Source of the DNA: Acidimicrobiales bacterium | GTDB taxonomy: Bacteria > Actinomycetota > Acidimicrobiia > Acidimicrobiales > VFJN01 | Direction of reading: 5' to 3' | NCBI GenBank assembly: GCA_035316325.1 | Contig: DATHJB010000069.1 | Span: 1-55,438, forward strand | DNA: 55,438 nucleotides | Translations under genes and position numbers: made by a program | Shown: positions 55,053 through 55,438 of the stretch, piece by piece | Position numbering within the stretch: position 1 is the first letter of the stretch | How the letters are laid out: the number at the start of each line of letters is the position of its first letter | Notes under the pieces: generated by a model | Databases searched by the model: none | The model's input: only the letters and a program-made list of their open reading frames with translations | What the model was told of the DNA's origin: nothing

Positions 55053-55438
55053 CCCAATCGTGACGCGGCGTTGGCGGCGACCGTCGATGCGGCCGAGCGG
55101 TCGCCCGGCGTCTTCGCCGTGGGTGAGCCGTCCGTCAACGAGGCCGGCGACACCGCCGTGGTCCCGGTGATCCCCGAGAGCGGGCCGGCGTCCGAGGAGA
55201 CCGACGACCTGGTCGACAACCTCCGCAGCGACGTCGTCCCCGCAACAGAGGCTTCGACGGGAGCGGAGATCTCCATCGCCGGACCGACAGCCGCCAACAT
55301 CGACCTGACCGACAAGGTCGGGGGCGCGCTGCCGACGCTCATGGCCATCGTGATCGGCCTGACGATGCTGCTGCTGCTGGTGTTCTGCTCGGTCCTCGTG
55401 ACGATCAAGGCCGCCTTCGGCATCCTGCTCAGCATCGG
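55053..55438 (+). pseudogene. 5'-truncated MMPL family transporter (runs off the window)
   Basis: A frame opens after a TAG at 55050-55052 and continues to the window end. It reads as the late part of an MMPL protein: GDTAVVPVIPESGPASEETDDLVDNLR, AGPTAANIDLTDKVGGALP and the membrane segment LMAIVIGLTMLLLLVFCSVLVTIKAAF. Family proteins are about 700 residues or more, and here roughly the first 450 are absent. Only TTG 55071 offers a start. It follows the secreted protein by 20 bp. Confidence 0.65.

Overview
The window is high-GC DNA with strong third-position GC bias, short intergenic gaps and many GTG starts. The gene content points to an actinobacterium: a DUF574-type methyltransferase, an XRE/DUF397 pair, large LuxR-type ATPase regulators, F420-type LLM and PPOX proteins, an RNase-II-like RNB protein, a Pup-ligase-like remnant and an actinobacterial-type LexA box. 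Many genes have a -10 hexamer 6-8 nt before the start codon and no Shine-Dalgarno, which suggests leaderless mRNAs. A lineage such as Acidimicrobiia is a guess that the sequence alone cannot settle.

Layout. 0-5.6 kb: end of a secreted protein, GNAT, a CoA-transferase, SDR, LysE exporter, esterase, and an SRPBCC/ArsR pair. 5.7-13.9 kb: an N-terminal-HTH ATPase regulator, a secreted subtilisin, an RNB ribonuclease, and a phosphotransferase/small protein/TetR cluster. 13.9-19.7 kb: SOS-type DNA polymerase IV, a VOC protein, a two-gene ABC-2 exporter divergent from an ECF41-like sigma factor (both promoters carry the same -35 element), and the XRE/DUF397 pair. 19.9-26.7 kb: a lipoprotein resembling PET-type polyester hydrolases, a rhomboid protease, a LAL-type regulator, a structured intergenic region and a His-rich membrane protein.

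26.7-36.3 kb: an ArsR-SRPBCC-VOC operon with a clear palindromic operator, a DUF574 methyltransferase, a quinone-oxidoreductase-like enzyme, a siderophore-type binding lipoprotein behind an iron-box-like site, a GNAT/methyltransferase pair downstream of a frameshifted LLM oxidoreductase, an M48 protease and a PASTA lipoprotein. 36.5-47.9 kb: a secreted GH9 cellulase with a CebR/CelR-like operator, a methyltransferase behind a 31-codon DUF1330 remnant, a TetR/DUF6069 divergent pair with an operator array, two DHFR-like proteins, an NAD(P)-binding protein, small membrane proteins, and a RidA-PPOX operon divergent from HxlR.

47.9-55.4 kb: another SRPBCC/ArsR pair (SRPBCC apparently 5'-truncated), a YCII protein, a P-loop kinase, an amidohydrolase, a small alarmone-hydrolase-like HD protein and a secreted two-repeat protein. 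Between them lie fragments of a hydantoinase B, a PafA/Dop Pup ligase and a headless MMPL transporter, so this end looks like a zone of gene decay. Recurring themes are one-component regulators next to their targets, secreted polymer-degrading enzymes (subtilisin, GH9, polyester-hydrolase-like) and small stress or detoxification modules. No RNA genes, CRISPR arrays or intact mobile elements were recognised.
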